Assembly: GCA_022559985.1 (NCBI GenBank)
Contig: JAFJTR010000022.1
Coordinates: 62,001 to 126,000, forward strand
DNA length: 64,000 bases
Source: Parastagonospora avenae f. sp. tritici 18332-5
Lineage: Eukaryota; Ascomycota; Dothideomycetes; Pleosporales; Phaeosphaeriaceae
Direction: 5' to 3'
The notes beneath the pieces are model-generated. The model saw only the letters and a list, made by a program, of their open reading frames with translations. It ran no database searches and was not told the origin of the DNA. Of the stretch, positions 10,949 through 21,814 are shown piece by piece. Within the stretch, counting starts at the first letter, position 1; the number at the start of each line of letters is the position of its first letter. The position numbers were made by a program, and so were the translations under genes.

Positions 10949-12134
10949 ATGCCTCCCAAGAAGTCTACCACCGCTGCTCCCAAGAAGGCCGCTGCTGCCG
11001 CCGCCGCGCCTGCGCATGGCTCCTATATTGGTATGTATCTCCACGCCACGCTGTCGCATTGCGATCGTGCGTGCTGCATCGTGTTCGCCGTGCAATACTG
11101 ACTCGTTTCATCAGATATGGTAAAGGATGCTATCATCAAGGTGAGTCTATGTTCTCAGGCGCATCACGACCCCCGCACTGGGTCTTGCGGCGCCTACCCG
11201 CCAACTTGAGCGCGAAGCACAGCAAAGCTTCTTCACGCTCTGGTGCTTTTTTGGCATGTTCGCTGACTTGCTCTTCGCATGCTGCAGCTCAAGGAACGTA
11301 ATGGATCAAGGTTAGTCACTCCCTGGGAAGCTCGTCGCGTGCTTCCGTCCGAACCCGCTTGAGTGCATATCACTGACACGCGTCTGCGCAGCCGTCAAGC
11401 TATCCAGAAGTACATCAAGGCCAACAACAAGATCGGCAATGTCTCCGACACTGCCTTCAAGGGCCACGTCAACCGTGCCATCACCTCTGGTGAGGAGAAG
11501 GGTGACTTCTCGCGCCCCAAGGGTATGTGCCTACCTCCAGCTTCACTGCCGCCCAACTATCGACGCGTCGAAGCATACTTCCTAAGTCGGAACTTACTAA
11601 CATCCCTCTAGGTGCCTCAGGAACTGTGAAGCTCGCAAAGAAGGAGGCCAAGCCCGCCGCCGCCCCTGCAGCGAAGAAGGCCGAGCCCAAGACCGAGAAG
11701 AAGACTGTCGAGAAGAAGGCCGCCCCAGCAAAGAAGGCCACCGCCACCGTATGTGTCCCCTCCTCACTACCCTCACCCTCCCACTAACCCCATCACAGAA
11801 GGCCAAGGCAACCACCACCAAGAAAGCCGCCGCCGCCCCCAAGAAGACCACCACAGCCAAGGCAGCCGCACCAAAGAAGGCCGCCGCAGCGCCAAAGCCC
11901 AAGGCCAACGCCAGCAAGCCCCGCAAGACCGCCGCCGCACCCGCCGTCGAGGAATCAGTCTCCCGCGTCCTCGGCAAGACCAAGTCAGGTCGCGTCACCA
12001 AGACGACTGCGCCCGCGGCACCCAAGGCTGCGAAGAAGGCTGCGGCGCCGAAGAAGAAGGTCACCGCCGCGGCCACGAAGAAGGCTACGCCTAAGAAGGC
12101 GACTCCCAAGAAGGCCACGCCGAAGAAGGCGTAA
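10949..12134 (+). CDS. Linker histone H1
   Basis: Nucleosome-linker DNA binding protein. Six exons are inferred (10949..11030, 11115..11140, 11288..11310, 11392..11522, 11612..11748, 11799..12134), summing to 735 nt and 244 aa with frame kept at every junction. Residues 1-25 are a K/A/P-rich tail. About 26-95 are the winged-helix globular domain (SYIDMVKDAIIKLKERNG, SSRQAIQKYIKANN, AFKGHVNRAITSGEEKGDF). The remainder is a long basic tail dominated by A, K, P and T, with repeated TPKKA units at the end. Two internal exons are only 26 and 23 nt. High CCC/GCC/AAG codon preference suggests strong expression. The poly-T tract downstream (near 12361) may be part of the 3' flank. Confidence 0.95.
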
Positions 12135-13320
12135 GCCGGTCTTACTTGAGAAGACGTTTTTCTTGTTCATCTATCTTTCTCTACCTTGCTCCCCCGTGCG
12201 CGAAACGTCGCGTTGGAGGCGCTTGTATGTGATATCCCCCTTTTCTCTCTCGTTCTATCTATGATGGCTGGGCTGGCGTGGGACAAGGGTCAGGATCAGC
12301 GCGGTATGCTAGCTGGGCGTTCTACTGGGGCGCGGTGTATATGCTGGTCTCTCGTTGTTCTTTTTTTTTTTTTAGTGTGGCGCGGCCTGCTAGTTAGACG
12401 GGTTGTTTTCGACGTGATGGTATCGTCTGTATGAGGAATTGCAAAAGGATTTTAATTTCAAAAACTTGATGATGGGGCGTGATGTGGTGGTTAACGCGTT
12501 TTGATGTGCATGTGAATGCACGCGCCGGGTTTCATCACACGGAGTGCTCGAGCAAAACTGATCGTGCTTCTACAGTCGTCGACGCGTGACTCCTGTCCTT
12601 GCGAGGCTGCTGCATCTCGGATGCACCACTTCCTTCACGATCTAAGATCAGACGCGTATGCAGGTGTTGTCCAAACAAAGCGCGTCTCATGTGGGATGGA
12701 TGGGCCGCACGCAGATATCACGCGCTGGCGCATCCGAACGACGGCCAAAACGAGGAACGGACCGACAAACTCTGAGCTAACAGGTCTGGCTACGTCGTAG
12801 TAGTGGCTAATCTAATGTGGTGTACGATTTCAGAGCAGTGTAGGTTAATGGCGTTGCTGAGCTCGTTGATTGAGCATCAGTCTTTTCTCTTGTAAAGCTC
12901 ATAGATGGCGGAATGAACATGTGAGTTTGTAAAAGATATCACATGAAACGAGAAAAGACTGGATGTAGGTGTGTGCCGTATTACGTTCATTCTTTCATTG
13001 TTGTGCTATATAGATACAATCCCATCTGATCGGCCATTCAGCCATCATCCCATTCGATCTTCGCTCAATGGAGCGTTCTCATTCTCCGCGACTCTTTCGC
13101 GTCATATGCAAGTCATTAAACCCAAGCGCCCTGAATGCAAAAAGTATATCGTTCTCGTTGGCGCGCAAAGGCTGGCCACAACCAAAAAAGGGTATGTAAA
13201 AACGTTTTCTCTAGTTCGAAGCGAAGCAAGGCCAAAAAACGCTTCGGTGCCCAAAATGTCAATCTCTCATCGTTATATAAACAACTGCTTCTTTTTTCAT
13301 CATGATTTGCCCGTGCCGCG
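12135..13320. other. Intergenic region between histone H1 and FIG1 (convergent 3' ends)
   Basis: 3' flank of two convergent genes. It contains a 13-nt poly-T run starting at 12361 and short AT-rich stretches, but no recognisable gene. The open frames here are short and lack domain-like sequence. Confidence 0.4.
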
Positions 13321-14236
13321 TTAATCGTTGTCGGTGAGGCGGTCAAGGACAATGATGCTGAGAATCATGACGAGCAACCCGATGGTTACTATTATGAGCA
13401 GAACGAAGCCGAACCAGCCGAGCACCATGGCGGATGTGCCGACGCCGGACTTGACGCTACCATTTCCGAGATCTTGCGCTATTGTGGCTGCGGCGACGGA
13501 CGCGGTGTGTTGCCACAACACGGAAACGAGGACAAAGATGGAGGAGATGAAGATGAGTGCGAGGGCGACTTGCGAGACAGGTCTTGAGGGAAAGGGCTTG
13601 ACATCGACGTCGGACCCGGTTTGCTCATCGCGCTCCTCGTGCCAGCCGGGGAAGGTGGCGAGGAGAACGAAGGTGAAGAATGCGAGGATGATGGCAACGA
13701 TGAGGAGATAGGGGAAGACGACGGCGTCCTTGAAGGTTGCTGCGACCCACACGAGGTTGAGCGGGTCTTGGTCGACGTTCAGATTGTCGACGAGTGCGGT
13801 GGCGTTGTTGGAGCAGATGTAGCCGCCGCCGTCTCTGTTGATGCAGATACCGAAGTATCCGACGCGCACTCCGAGTTGCGCATTTCCGACAATGTTTGCG
13901 ATGGCTTGCGTGACGCCGGGGTCGACCTGTTCGGGCGCATAGGCGGGTGTGTACTTTTCATACCATAGCGAGATGAGGAAGATGCCGGGGATGAGTGGCG
14001 ATGTGGATGAACATCCGGCGAGTAATAGTGCTAGTTGTTGTTAGTTGCGTGCTACAATGCAATGCGTCATCTCAACCTACATAGTAGAATGATAGCGATT
14101 GCTATTAATACCATGAGCACATGGTGGAAGCCGAGAAACGGAACAAGCCCTGGAAGTACTGTCAGTGTGCATTCCTTCTGTCGCGCAACACGTGGTACTC
14201 ACGTTGCATGCTAACGGCGAACTTGAGGTTCGCCAT
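13321..14236 (-). CDS. FIG1-family membrane protein (Ca2+ regulator / mating membrane fusion)
   Basis: FIG1 is a four-helix membrane protein of the low-affinity calcium uptake system, needed in yeast for mating projection fusion and in filamentous fungi for sexual development. Three exons are inferred (14236..14203, 14158..14081, 14030..13321), 822 nt and 273 aa, frame preserved. The first helix (about 12-40, LVPFLGFHHVLMVLIAIAII) runs into the family signature LLLAGCSSTSPLIPGIFLIS. Next comes an extracellular loop with GVRVGYFGICINR and the YICSNNATAL cysteine motif. Helices follow at about 145-170 (VVFPYLLIVAIILAFFTFVLL), 195-220 and 235-265. The cytosolic tail is very short (LDRLTDND). The two cysteines in GYFGIC and YIC fit the claudin-like loop of the family. 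Splitting of the first helix over two small exons explains why only the last exon shows as a long open frame. Confidence 0.88.
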
Positions 14237-15743
14237 TGTGTGTCTGTCGTCTCTAGTCGTACTGGAATGGGTGTTCGGATCCCTGCGCCCTCAGAGGGCC
14301 GGGAGGGATGTGCGGAAGAATGCACTCAGGCGTTGGCTGATGGTCGTGTCGCACTCAAAGAATGTATGAGACGGCGAGCAGTTGGCGGAGGCCCAAAGAT
14401 GGCAGCGGAATGTGTTCAATGTTCGCGTGGCCGGATCTCTTGGGTAGCTCTTGCAGCTTCGGACGGAATGTAAACTGTGACGGAATAGGTCAGATGTCTC
14501 CTGTTGCTCAATAAAGCGAGTGGTGGTTGGATTGAGGGTGGTTGCTTAGAATGTGTCTCTCTCTTCGTGCTGCAGCCCCAATACTTTTGGTCTCGTTGGA
14601 AATAATGAGGTTGGGACGGTGGCTGGAACTGAGAGGCTGGGACGCCCGACTAAACAAAGTGTCCCCCTAGCAACCAACCGGGGGCCGTACGTCACAGCCC
14701 CAACCACCAATCAGCGCAAATCGGAGAATTTATTTCTAGAAAAGCAGGGCTCGTTCCTGCATTAGCTGGGCCCGGCCGAGATGCACTCCAGCCTCTTCCA
14801 TTCCCATAGCGACGTGGCAGCTTGTCTGCGGAGCCGTCCTTAATGTCGCGACCGCCCCTTTGCCTGCCAAGGTGTTCGAACAGCTTTGCGCAGATTCTCG
14901 ATCACGTTCAATGGGCCCAGACTATCGTCGCGTCGCGTGCCAGCACACTATACTCACCGATGGTTTGCAGAGACGTGGTGTTTCTACCGCGATTGCATCT
15001 GTACTCTCCCCGTTCAGATGTCCGCCCGCGACTTGACGGATCGGAAGGCTAGATTTCCGCGACTGGACCGGCATCCCCGAGCTCAAGTTCCAGAAAAAGT
15101 GGGATGCGGCAGCCTCGCAATCTTACATCTTCTCAACGCACCCATCATCCATAAACCTATCAGCAAACGTGGAGAGATACCTGTGGCTTCATATTGCCGT
15201 CTTCTTTCTCTCCACTGGTATTGTAGCTGTCGTGGTGTTCATGTATATCCGACCTGATCTGCAACTTGAGAGCGAGGTTCAGCCAAGCGATAGCAGTCGA
15301 TGCTGCGGGGCTCATCAAGCGCACCAACAATGCGCCGTTTGGGTTACAGCCATGTGCTTCCGGGCGACCTGCCAGTCATCGTTCAGACGTGCAAACAACG
15401 CCCACAGTAAGAGATCTGTTGTTTGTCCGGCGAGCTAGCTGGTGATTGCCATGAGATCTCATGGTGTCAATTTTTTGCTGAAGTGTTTGCTTGAGAAGAG
15501 AGGCGAAGGACAGCTGAAGCCTAAGATTCAAGCAACTTTGCTGGAGTGATGCTGAACATCTCAAACAGCGCTTCATCGCTACAGACGATCCGCTCACATG
15601 CGCAAGTCGACGAATTCCACACACGTGATTTACGTCATTCTTACACAGGCACACGACCAAAATTGACTGTGTCGTGCAGATTGCCTTCAAACCACTCTAA
15701 AATTAAGCTTGTTTTGGTGTTGCCGCTGCCAGCAATGTGAGGA

Positions 15744-15765
15744 TGACGTCACGCACGTGGATTGG
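15744..15765. promoter_or_regulatory. CRE - E-box - CCAAT element cluster
   Basis: A full palindromic CRE (TGACGTCA, 15744-15751), a CACGTG box (15754-15759) and a reverse CCAAT (ATTGG, 15761-15765) lie within 22 bp. These are the known binding sites of bZIP ATF/CREB factors, bHLH factors and the HAP complex. The cluster sits about 600 bp upstream of the stress-type gene at 16359. Function is inferred. Confidence 0.45.
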
Positions 15766-16174
15766 CTCCCTGAAGTGAGAATGCAGGGACCTCGACAGCT
15801 GCCCCACCTGTCAAGCTTCAAGCTCAAGGTCTACGCAGGAACGATGGTTCACTGCAGATACAACCTGTGTTCTGGTAGACGTCTGTTCATGGTCTACAAG
15901 TCTTTGAGGTCGATGAACCTATGCATACCTCCTGGACACTCTACGTCACCACCCACAAACACCCCCCAGCTTCACTCCTCAATCGAGATAACAGAAAGCG
16001 CTGCTGACCTACCTTTGCCCGACCCCTGCGTTCGCTTCCCACAATCTCCATTACAATGCAATCAAGCGACCAAAGCGACCCAATAACATGCTTACCGTGC
16101 ATCTCGATCCTAGAAACCGCAGTCCATATGACGAAAGCCGTTACGTCGATCGTCACAAGCGCTGCACATTCAAA

Positions 16175-16204
16175 CGCTCCTGCTTTGCTATCAAAGCAGG
16201 AGCG
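16175..16204. repeat. Perfect 13-bp inverted repeat (hairpin)
   Basis: Left arm CGCTCCTGCTTTG (16175-16187), four-base loop CTAT, right arm CAAAGCAGGAGCG (16192-16204); the arms are exact reverse complements. It lies about 155 bp upstream of the start of the HSP12-type gene, probably near its transcription start. It could be a dimeric transcription factor site or a 5' leader hairpin. Confidence 0.75.
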
Positions 16205-16358
16205 AGTATGACGTAGCTCCTTACTCCTCGAGAAGCATATAAACACGTCGGTGTCGAAGGTGAACGAAGGCATATCCATCAACGTCCAACATTACACTAC
16301 CTAACAATCCAACCTACACAAATTTAAACCAACCTACCAAACACACAAATTCTTCATC

Positions 16359-16696
16359 ATGTCCGAAGCATTCCGCAAAGACTTCCACACCAAGGCCGGC
16401 GAGAAAATGGTACTTCACCCCTCCTCCTTCCATATTACCCCCGAGCACTAACCCCCACCCAGACCCCCGACTCTTCCAAATCCTCCTTCCAAAAAGCCAA
16501 AGAGGGCATCACGGGCGGCGCGGACAAAGTAGCGCGCGGCGCTCAGCCCGATCACAGCAAGTCGACGACGCAGGAGGTGTCGGACAAGTTTGGGCGCAGC
16601 AAGGACGAGACTGTCCACGGCGGATCCAAGGAGGGATTCATGGATAAGACGAAGCATGCGCTGGGGATGGACAAGACGAGGCACGACCATGTCTGA
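16359..16696 (+). CDS. HSP9/HSP12-family stress protein
   Basis: Small hydrophilic stress protein. In yeast HSP12 is a disordered, membrane-associating protein induced by heat, osmotic stress and starvation. Two exons (16359..16409 and 16463..16696) encode 94 aa. The intron is 53 bp with a GTACTT donor and CCCAG acceptor. The family pattern is clear: MSEAFRKDFHTKAGEKMTP at the N-terminus (as in WH11/AWH11), then repeated K-[DE]-x amphipathic stretches such as FQKAKEGITGGADKVARG, STTQEVSDKFGRSKDE, and KEGFMDKTKHALGMDK near the end. There are no cysteines and no hydrophobic core. The gene has a long upstream region containing a hairpin and a CRE/CCAAT cluster. Confidence 0.9.
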
Positions 16697-17370
16697 GTTA
16701 GGAGGGGAGTGATACCTTTACGAGCAGAATGAATTGAATGAATAAGATAAGCTTTTGAATTTGTGTTGCTGATGAATTGTTTGGTCCACGGGCCATACTT
16801 GTACAGTGACCCCCTCTCACGCAGGTAGACTGTTGGGCCTCTTCGTGCTCAGCTTACGTGCAAGATGCACTCGAATCGGCGGATTGCCAACTATCCCGAA
16901 CGCTCTGTGCTTGGGATTTTGGCGTCTCGGGCTGTGTGTAGCTATGAGTTTAACTCGGCCATATATTGAAGAGATTTCTTGTGACTATAGGTAGAAAGAC
17001 GGTTACGCTAGCTCTCTTGAATCCTGTATTAGTGCAAAGATAACAACTTAATGTCTTGGCAATCGTCGTTGTTGTTCCCGTTCGCTGAAGAAGGCTGTGA
17101 GCGATGTGAATAACGCGCGTGTCTGGGGGTTCTTAGCATTGTGTGGTCTTCGCCAAGGCTCGACAATTTCTCTGGCAATCCTCTATGCCTCAGCAGTGAT
17201 CATGTTCTCTCTATTCGCCCCCTGAATACGACTAGTTAATGCATCATCCATCTCACCGCCGTACTGCCTTCTCAAATGCTCATCATAAGTGGCTTCCACC
17301 GACACAAATCTTCAAGAAAGATATTCACTTCCATTCATCTAAAGTCTATCCTAATTGCGGACTCCCACTC
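16697..17370. other. Intergenic region (convergent 3' ends)
   Basis: 3' flanks of the HSP12-type gene and the RNase T2 gene. I see no gene or strong repeat. Confidence 0.4.
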
Positions 17371-18638
17371 CTAAACACCTTGCCAAGTGATACTGAAAGT
17401 CTGCTTATGATCCCCCCCAGCATACACCGTCTCCTGCGTACTCCCCTTGGCCACATTATCCGCGCTCCAATTCTGATTCCCGCCCACCGCAAGATTGCCA
17501 TCCGCGCTCGTGAACCCCGTGCCCGAAGTGATGCTCCCATCGCAGCTCAGCGCACCGGCAACAATGCCGCACTTACCCTTGGACGAAGTGAGCGTGAAGC
17601 CATTGTCGACGCTGGTGGCGGTGAAGGTCGCGCAAGTGCCAGTCGTGTACCACGTGCCCTTGCCGATGATGCAACCCTGCTTCGCGCCGTTGATCACGAC
17701 GTTGAGGAAGCCTTTGCCGCTGAAGGGCGTGCCGGGCGGGGATGTAGAAGTCGGTTGGGGGGCGCCAGAGGTAGCGGTCGTAGTAGGCCTCGTGCTGCCG
17801 TTCTTGGGCAGGTATTTGATGCCTGTCTGCGGGCAGGTAGACTTCGTGCCGTCGGGGTCTGAGGCGACGAATTCGCCATTCTGCAGCGGGCCGCGGACGT
17901 CGTAGTGATACCAGATTTCGTTCAGGGCGCCGGATTTGCAGCCGAGGGTGACTTCGACGCCGGGGCGATTCACGGCGAGCGCGGCTTGGATGGCGGAGAA
18001 GGTGTATGTCTTACTGGTGCTGGGCTCAATGCCGGCGGCTTTGAGCCATTGGTAGGACGGGAGGCCCTTGTATAGGTCCACGGCTTTTTGGAAGTAGTCG
18101 ACAACTTCCTCGGTGGGCTTGTGGTCGTTGTAGCAGTTGGGCTCGAGGGTGCTGATGCAGGTGCCGTGCTTGGCCCACTCGTGGTACCAGAAAGACTCGT
18201 CGTTGCCTTGGTAGTCTTTCCAGTATGTGGACATGTACGAGAGCAGGTCGTTCGCGCCGAAGGAGGTCAGGATCGCGGAGATGTTGGTGTAGGCGCGGGA
18301 TGGGTCGCAGTTCGCGTCGTATGTACCATCGCATCGGTCGGGCCTGGGAAGTCAGTACACAGTCACTAGGAAACAGATCTCGACCTAACATACCACAATC
18401 CATGAAGCGTCCAGCTGTCGTCCGGTCCGGTTGGTGGGTTTGTATCCCAGAACTGCGTCTGTAGAATCTGACCACCCGGCGCATTGAAGCAGCACAAGTT
18501 CTCTACAACAGTCGTATTGTGACAGCTCAACTGCGGCGCATCGCACTGCTGCGTGAAAGTCCCGCGAACAGCCTGTCCACCAAGCAGCACCTGAGCGCCA
18601 CCAAAAGCAAGCTTGCTGAGGGTCCTGAGAGAAGGCAT
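17371..18638 (-). CDS. Secreted ribonuclease T2 with C-terminal extension
   Basis: Endoribonuclease cutting single-stranded RNA via 2',3'-cyclic phosphates. Two exons (18638..18394, 18343..17371) flank a 50-bp intron that splits the CAS I motif: LHGLW joins PDRCDG. The product is 405 aa. The chosen start gives a signal-like N-terminus (MPSLRTLSKLAFGGAQVLLGG). An in-frame ATG at 18782 would add 48 residues and fits secretion less well. The catalytic set is complete: H79 in LHGLW, E137 and H141 in FWYHEWAKHGTC. Several cysteines (QQCDAPQLSC, NLCCF, PNC) fit the family's disulfides. After about residue 265, a P/T/S-rich linker leads to a C-terminal domain of about 120 residues (GFLNVVINGAKQGCIIGKG), as in fungal Rny1-type enzymes. 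It may serve in nutrition, stress-related tRNA cleavage or host interaction. Confidence 0.92.
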
Positions 18639-19637
18639 GTTTGTCGTCTGTGGAGCGACATCTCTCAGGGCATCCGCCGCGTTATGTACACCCTCCTTGG
18701 CCGCATCGATCCACATAGCGGGCATATCCACTGTACTCCCTCCTACTCCTTTGAGCAAAGCAAGGTATGACAAGCTCGTCAAGCTTCACGGGTAGATCCC
18801 TCCCGCAGCGGCGACTCTTATTGCACGCCTTCACGTTGCGATGTGTGATTCGTCGCGTCGGAATACACTCCTGCCGTATGCGGAAGGTGGGCGGTCTAGT
18901 CTACGGAAAGTCGCCTCTTAATAGACGTCGTAGATGCAGGAGAGATGTCGGCGGAGGAAATCGAGTGGTCAGCAAGAGTGCAGTGCTACGGAGCGACCGA
19001 GGGACGGTTCATTTAAGAGGTATGAAAGGGTCGAAGACCTCAGCCACTCAGGGCGCAGCTCTAGGCATCACGCTTTCGGTGGTCACGCAGGGCCGTGTTT
19101 GAAGCATGTTGCCGGATGATGAAGATCGCCTGGGTCGACGACCAGTTAGATGCACATGTGATGGGTGTGCTTGAGGCACGTGAAGCTGTGCCTGACTGCC
19201 CAGGTGAAGCGGCGACAAGGACCCTGCGTCTTATCAGTGGAGATCGACGGAACAGGTATCGCGCCATCTGTGTTTCGGACGTGGCAGCCGCACCGCCATT
19301 AGGCACATCACGAGCGGCTGCTGTCGATGATGCTGTCAATGTGTTGTAGATGTGAGATGCACGTCGGACTTGTCAAATGTGATCGCATGTCAGAACATAC
19401 ACAAGTTTCAGTTATGCTTTCATTGGTGATCGATGGTTAAGCAAGGATCGTGCTCAACTCGAGCATGTGGAGTGGAGTAGCCATCCACTCAGGGCATCAT
19501 ATCGTTCTCCCAGGTATCATTTTTATCCTCCCGACCTCATGATGCGTGAAAATGTTGAAATATGCCAACCATATCCTTTTGTTGAATGTTATCCTCTAAA
19601 CTCCAGGTGCGCCAATGCAGAAGACGAAACGAGACGC
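18639..19637. other. Intergenic region
   Basis: About 1 kb holding the RNase T2 promoter and the 3' flank of SHMT. Short open frames on both strands lack recognisable content. If the upstream ATG at 18782 were used, coding sequence would extend into this gap. Confidence 0.4.
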
Positions 19638-21209
19638 TTAGATGGGAAGAGGGAAGGTAACGGCCCACGCGGCAATCTCCTTCTTCAGGCTGTTGATCTC
19701 CTCGACCTCGCCGGATGCGACCTTGGCCTTGAAGTCCTTGAGCTTGTTGTTGTCCTTAGGCAGCTCACCCTGGATCTTCTTGCACATCTCAATGCACTTG
19801 TTGATGTAGCCGGCAATCTTCTTGAAGTCGTCCTCGCCGAGACCTCTTGAGGTCATGGCTGGCGCACCGATACGGATGCCCATGGGGGTCAGCGCGCTCT
19901 TGTCGCCGGGTGTGGTGTTCTTGTTGCAGGCAATGTTGACCTGCTCGAGCACAGCCTCAACGCGCGCACCGTCGAGGGCGAAGGGCTTGAGGTCGATGAG
20001 CACCATGTGGTTGTCTGTGCCGTCGGTGACGAGCTTGAAGCCGAGTTCCTTGAAGGTGACCTCGAGCTGCTTGGCGTTCTTGATGACCTGTTGCTGGTAG
20101 AGCTTGAAATCCTCGGTCTGAGCCTGCTTGAGCGCGACTGCGAGCGCAGTGATGGTGTGGTTGTGGGGTCCACCCTGGTGACCAGGGAACACGGAGAAGT
20201 TAATGGGTCCCTCGAGATCATACAGAGTCTCCTTGCCGGTCTTCGCATCGGTCTTACGGACGCCCTTGCGGAAGAAGATCATGGCACCACGGGGACCACG
20301 GAGAGACTTGTGGGTGGTGGTTGTGACAATGTCGCAGTATGGGAATGGCGACTTGTTGACGCCAGCGGCGACGAGTCCAGAAATGTGTGCCATGTCCATC
20401 ATCAAGTAGCAGCCGACCTTGTCGGCGATCTCGCGCATGCGGGCGTAGTCGATCTCACGGCAGTAGGCAGATGTTCCGGCGACGAGGACCTTGGGGCGGT
20501 ACATGAGGGCATTCTGCTCAAGCTGGTCGTAGTCGATGATGCCGGTGTCGAGGTTTACGCGGTAAGGGAAGGTCTCGAAGTATGTGGAGACAGCAGAGAT
20601 CCTGTGATATGTCAGTGATTGCGCTTCATCTCAACGGACTGTGATGTACGCACTTTCTCTGTGGTGTCTGGTATCCGTGGCTCAAATGTCCGCCGTGGGG
20701 CAGGTCAAGACCCATAAGCCTGTCGTGTGGGCGCATAATGGCCTGGTAGACCTGGAGGTTGGCTGGGCTGCCGCTCAAGCACTGGACATTCACACCCCAT
20801 TTCTCTGCATCAAGACCAAAGGCCTCGAGAGCGCGCTTCTGGCATAGTAGCTCAATGGCGTCGATGTGCTCGTTTCCGCCGTAGTAGCGGGCACCGGGGT
20901 AACCTTCCGAGTACTTGTTGGACATGGGCGAGCCGAGAGCATCGAAGACGGCGCGGGATGTGACATTCTCGGACGCGATGAGGAGGATGGACTCGCGCTG
21001 ACGCTGAATTTCCTTCTCCTGTTACACTTGTTAGATGTGTCGGAGCTTGTGCATTGACGTAGTCTTACCATGATCTGAGCGACCTCATTGTCTGTGTCCA
21101 CCAGGGACTTCTCCATGAGCTATCGTGAGTCAATATCATGCGCATCATCTTTTTGAGGTGCGGGGATGCTTACGTCCTGGTGGGACTTGGGGAGCGCGTA
21201 GGTAGACAT
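19638..21209 (-). CDS. Serine hydroxymethyltransferase, cytosolic form
   Basis: PLP enzyme interconverting serine + tetrahydrofolate with glycine + 5,10-methylene-THF, the main one-carbon entry point. Four exons (21209..21174, 21119..21069, 21018..20654, 20601..19638) total 1416 nt and 471 aa. The second exon encodes LMEKSLVDTDNEVAQIM. Family blocks seen: RESILLIASENVTSRAV, SNKYSEGYPGARYYGGNEHID, LSGSPANLQVY, GLDLPHGGHLSHGY, and the PLP lysine near K249 in TTTTHKSLRGPRGAMIFF. The end has TSRGLGEDDF and a K/E-rich C-terminal helix. No mitochondrial targeting peptide is present (it starts MSTYALPKSHQ), which argues for the cytosolic isoform; a mitochondrial paralog should lie elsewhere. Confidence 0.96.
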
Positions 21210-21814
21210 GATGGGTATCAATCGAGCGAATTGTCGAACAAATGACTGAAGAGAGGAAGAGGTGGCAAAGAGAGGAGATGACAGTGAGAGAATTTAAGCT
21301 CGTCCAAGCCGTACTCTTTCCCAACCACGCGCCCCTCCAATAATGTACTTTTTTGCGGGACAACATGCGCTATCCCCAATGCGGCTCCGGCCATCGGGCA
21401 CCGATTCTTCCAATAAGCTTGGATGGTCCGCCGTCCCATCGCTGCTTGGCTCCGACGTGCGTACACTGAGTCGGAGACTGCACGTCGGAAGGATGGCATG
21501 TCTGTATGAGGAGCTTCAGCTTCTACTGTTAGGTGTGTGCCGTAACACATTCGCTCCCCGCATTTCCCCGCCATCGCCGCCACCACACGTCCAGTCTGAA
21601 GAGCACCATTTTGAGACACATCACGAGTTTGTCTTATGAATGCATTATATGTAGTGTCGCATCGTTATCAAGCAGCCGTGCCGTGTACTCCCATTGGGTA
21701 TACCCAACCATGACTGCAGCCCGTATACATCCGCATGCCCCCGAGTACAGGCTTATGCAAACACCAAACGCCTTGCATAGGTCATTCCAACACAATCCTT
21801 CGTGTAATCATCCA
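21210..21814. other. Intergenic region upstream of SHMT and downstream of SMC4
   Basis: Contains the SHMT promoter (an AG-rich stretch just upstream of the ATG) and the SMC4 3' flank. No gene is evident. Confidence 0.4.

Larger units (their letters stand above)
14237..16358. other. Long intergenic region with regulatory elements
   Basis: About 2.1 kb between the divergent FIG1 and HSP12-type genes. No coding gene is convincing; a short open frame at 15169-15438 has one hydrophobic segment but no other support. It holds a CRE/E-box/CCAAT cluster at 15744-15765 and a perfect hairpin at 16175-16204, both listed separately. Confidence 0.5.

Noticed and set aside
11597..12118. 173-codon minus-strand open frame over histone H1
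   Set aside because: Mirror of the lysine/alanine-rich tail (reads F/A/L/V); a false membrane-like protein.
15169..15438. 89-codon frame with one hydrophobic stretch
   Set aside because: A single possible helix is not enough; poor start context and no family resemblance.
17239..17862. 207-codon plus-strand open frame over RNase T2
   Set aside because: Antisense shadow, R/A-rich, no homology pattern.
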